Shown here in pieces: positions 63,362 to 64,000 of a DNA stretch of 64,000 nucleotides. Below the pieces are notes generated by a model. It worked only from the letters and a program-made list of their open reading frames with translations. It was not told the DNA's origin and did no database searches. The DNA is from RUG100 sp050953425 (GTDB taxonomy: Bacteria > Bacillota > Clostridia > Peptostreptococcales > Anaerovoracaceae), in the NCBI GenBank assembly GCA_050953425.1, contig JBMNMQ010000002.1, positions 160,290-224,289 of the forward strand, in the 5' to 3' direction. Made by a program: the position numbers and the translations under genes. Numbering within the stretch: the first letter of the stretch is position 1; each line of letters opens with the position of its first letter.

Positions 63362-63784
63362 ATGACTGATGAACAGAAAACCCGTATCTTCCGCATGAGA
63401 GAACAGGGAATGAGCTATGACGCGATTGCCGCATCCCTCTCCCTTTCGAAGAACACCGTCAAATCTTACTGCCGCAGAAACGGCCTGGCAGGAAAGCGTG
63501 TCCGGTCTGATGAAGTCATGGAAAAAACCACCGAGTTCTGCCCGAACTGCGGAAAGCCTGTCCGGCAGATTCCCGGAAGAAAACATATCCGTTTCTGCAG
63601 CAGTGCCTGCCGTCAGGAATGGTGGAACAGCCATCTTGATCAGGTGAACCGGAAGGCTGTCTACAAATTCACCTGCGCTTGCTGCGGCAGACCCTTCTCC
63701 GCCTACGGAAACTCGCACCGGAAATACTGCTCTCACACATGCTATATCAAGGCAAGATTCAAAGGAGGCGCTGACAGTGAGTAG
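63362..63784 (+). CDS. HTH and double zinc-finger phage protein
   Basis: 140 residues, AAGGAGG upstream. Residues 1-45 form a sigma/Hin-like helix-turn-helix (RIFRMREQGMSYDAIAASLS, LSKNTVKSYCRRNGL). Two zinc units follow: CPNCGKPVRQ...RFCSSACRQEWW and CACCGRPFSAYG...KYCSHTCYIKARF. Proteins of this form occur near the recombinase end of prophages and integrative elements in Clostridia. DNA binding is likely. Overlaps the next start by 8 bases. Confidence 0.8.
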   Translation: MTDEQKTRIFRMREQGMSYDAIAASLSLSKNTVKSYCRRNGLAGKRVRSDEVMEKTTEFCPNCGKPVRQIPGRKHIRFCSSACRQEWWNSHLDQVNRKAVYKFTCACCGRPFSAYGNSHRKYCSHTCYIKARFKGGADSE

Positions 63785-63947
63785 AGAGAAATCCGAAGCC
63801 GAGCGCCGCTACCAGGCAAGCCTGTCAGTTGCAAAATCCCTGCTGAAATCCGGCGTCATCACGCTGAAGGAATTCAACGAAATTGATACAATCCTGCTCC
63901 GCAAATACCGGCCTGTTTTCGGCACTTTATTCTCAGATAACGCTTGA
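63777..63947 (+). CDS. SHOCT-like small protein
   Basis: 56 residues from GTG 63777 behind AAAGGAGG. SREKSEAERRYQASLSVAKS, LLKSGVITLKEFNEIDTILL and RKYRPVFGTLFSDNA. The segment L-x-x-G-x-I-T-x-x-E-F is a SHOCT-type motif. In prophages and integrative elements of Bacillota this short protein usually directly precedes one or more large serine recombinases. That makes the gene at the window edge a recombinase candidate. Confidence 0.78.
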   Translation: MSREKSEAERRYQASLSVAKSLLKSGVITLKEFNEIDTILLRKYRPVFGTLFSDNA

Positions 63948-63974
63948 TACCATCGGCGGTTCAGAGTGATGAAT
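63944..63974 (+). promoter_or_regulatory. Repeated promoter-like element, copy 4
   Basis: TTGATA (63944-63949), 13 bases, AGAGTGATGAAT. Related to the elements at 36502-36535 and 38934-38967. It precedes the gene starting at the window edge. Confidence 0.4.
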
Positions 63975-63997
63975 AGACACGGAAAGGAGCTGATTTC

Positions 63998-64000
63998 ATG
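63998..64000 (+). other. Start codon of a gene running out of the window (recombinase candidate)
   Basis: ATG at the last three bases with AAAGGAGC 9 bases upstream. No coding sequence is visible. Identity as a serine recombinase is only suggested by the SHOCT-like gene before it. Confidence 0.45.

Noticed and set aside
1..64000. CRISPR arrays, tRNA or rRNA genes
   Set aside because: I saw no regularly spaced direct repeats and no cloverleaf with conserved tRNA loops on either strand. A weak tRNA-like structure could still be missed by eye.

Overview
The window looks like a piece of a chromosome from an anaerobic member of the Bacillota (Clostridia or a near relative). Grounds: strong GGAGG ribosome sites, an hcp/ferredoxin/Crp-type cluster, an ISL3 element, and a long siphovirus-type prophage of the kind common in gut and oral Bacillota (VirE primase-helicase, SNF2 helicase, DUF2800/DUF2815, family A polymerase, HK97 head genes). 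The first 25 kb is moderately AT-rich. From about 25.6 kb to the end the sequence is clearly more GC-rich, which marks the prophage.

Layout. (1) 1-3.6 kb, minus strand: nitrosative/oxidative-stress operon with hcp, a uracil-DNA glycosylase, a two-cluster ferredoxin and a DUF2249 protein. It is preceded by a 48-codon duplicate of the ferredoxin start and faces a Crp/Fnr-type regulator. (2) 4.4-15 kb, minus strand: type I restriction-modification operon hsdM-hsdS-hsdR, then a DUF262/DUF1524 gene, a TIGR04076 protein and an acetyltransferase, closed by a terminator. The DUF262 gene is split by a complete ISL3-family insertion with a perfect 8-bp target duplication. hsdM lacks its 5' part. (3) 15-25.4 kb: a defence island with an Alw26I/Eco31I/Esp3I-type restriction system (adenine methylase followed by a circularly permuted cytosine methylase on the plus strand, HNH endonuclease on the minus strand), an AlkA-type glycosylase, a Hachiman pair (DUF1837 HamA-like protein with an N-terminal extension, HamB helicase) and an Xre regulator. 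(4) 25.6-64 kb: prophage, in order: small gene, sigma-like factor, DUF4406, VirE, VRR-NUC, SNF2 helicase, DUF1492-like regulator, HNH, small terminase, a cargo block (two DNA methylases, two proteins sharing a C-terminal domain of which one is an amidoligase, DUF4314, DUF7678), large terminase, an antisense exonuclease-BRCT gene, portal, protease, capsid, connectors, tail genes with a programmed -1 frameshift, a tail GH18 glycosidase, holin, GH25 lysin, then DUF2800, DUF2815, DNA polymerase, a zinc-finger HTH protein and a small SHOCT-like protein just before the window ends at the start codon of another gene.

Every gene I could reconstruct between about 15.5 and 30.6 kb, except one 62-codon gene, is broken by one or more single-base indels, while the remaining 48 kb is clean. 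The damaged stretch crosses the border between the defence island and the prophage. I therefore think uncorrected sequencing error is at least as likely as true decay, and I annotate those genes by their reconstructed extent.

How the parts fit. Blocks 2 and 3 are a stacked anti-phage locus (type I, type IIS, Hachiman, DUF262). The prophage carries its own methylases between the terminase subunits, which would help it survive such systems. The split of its replication genes between its two ends is unusual and worth checking against the assembly.
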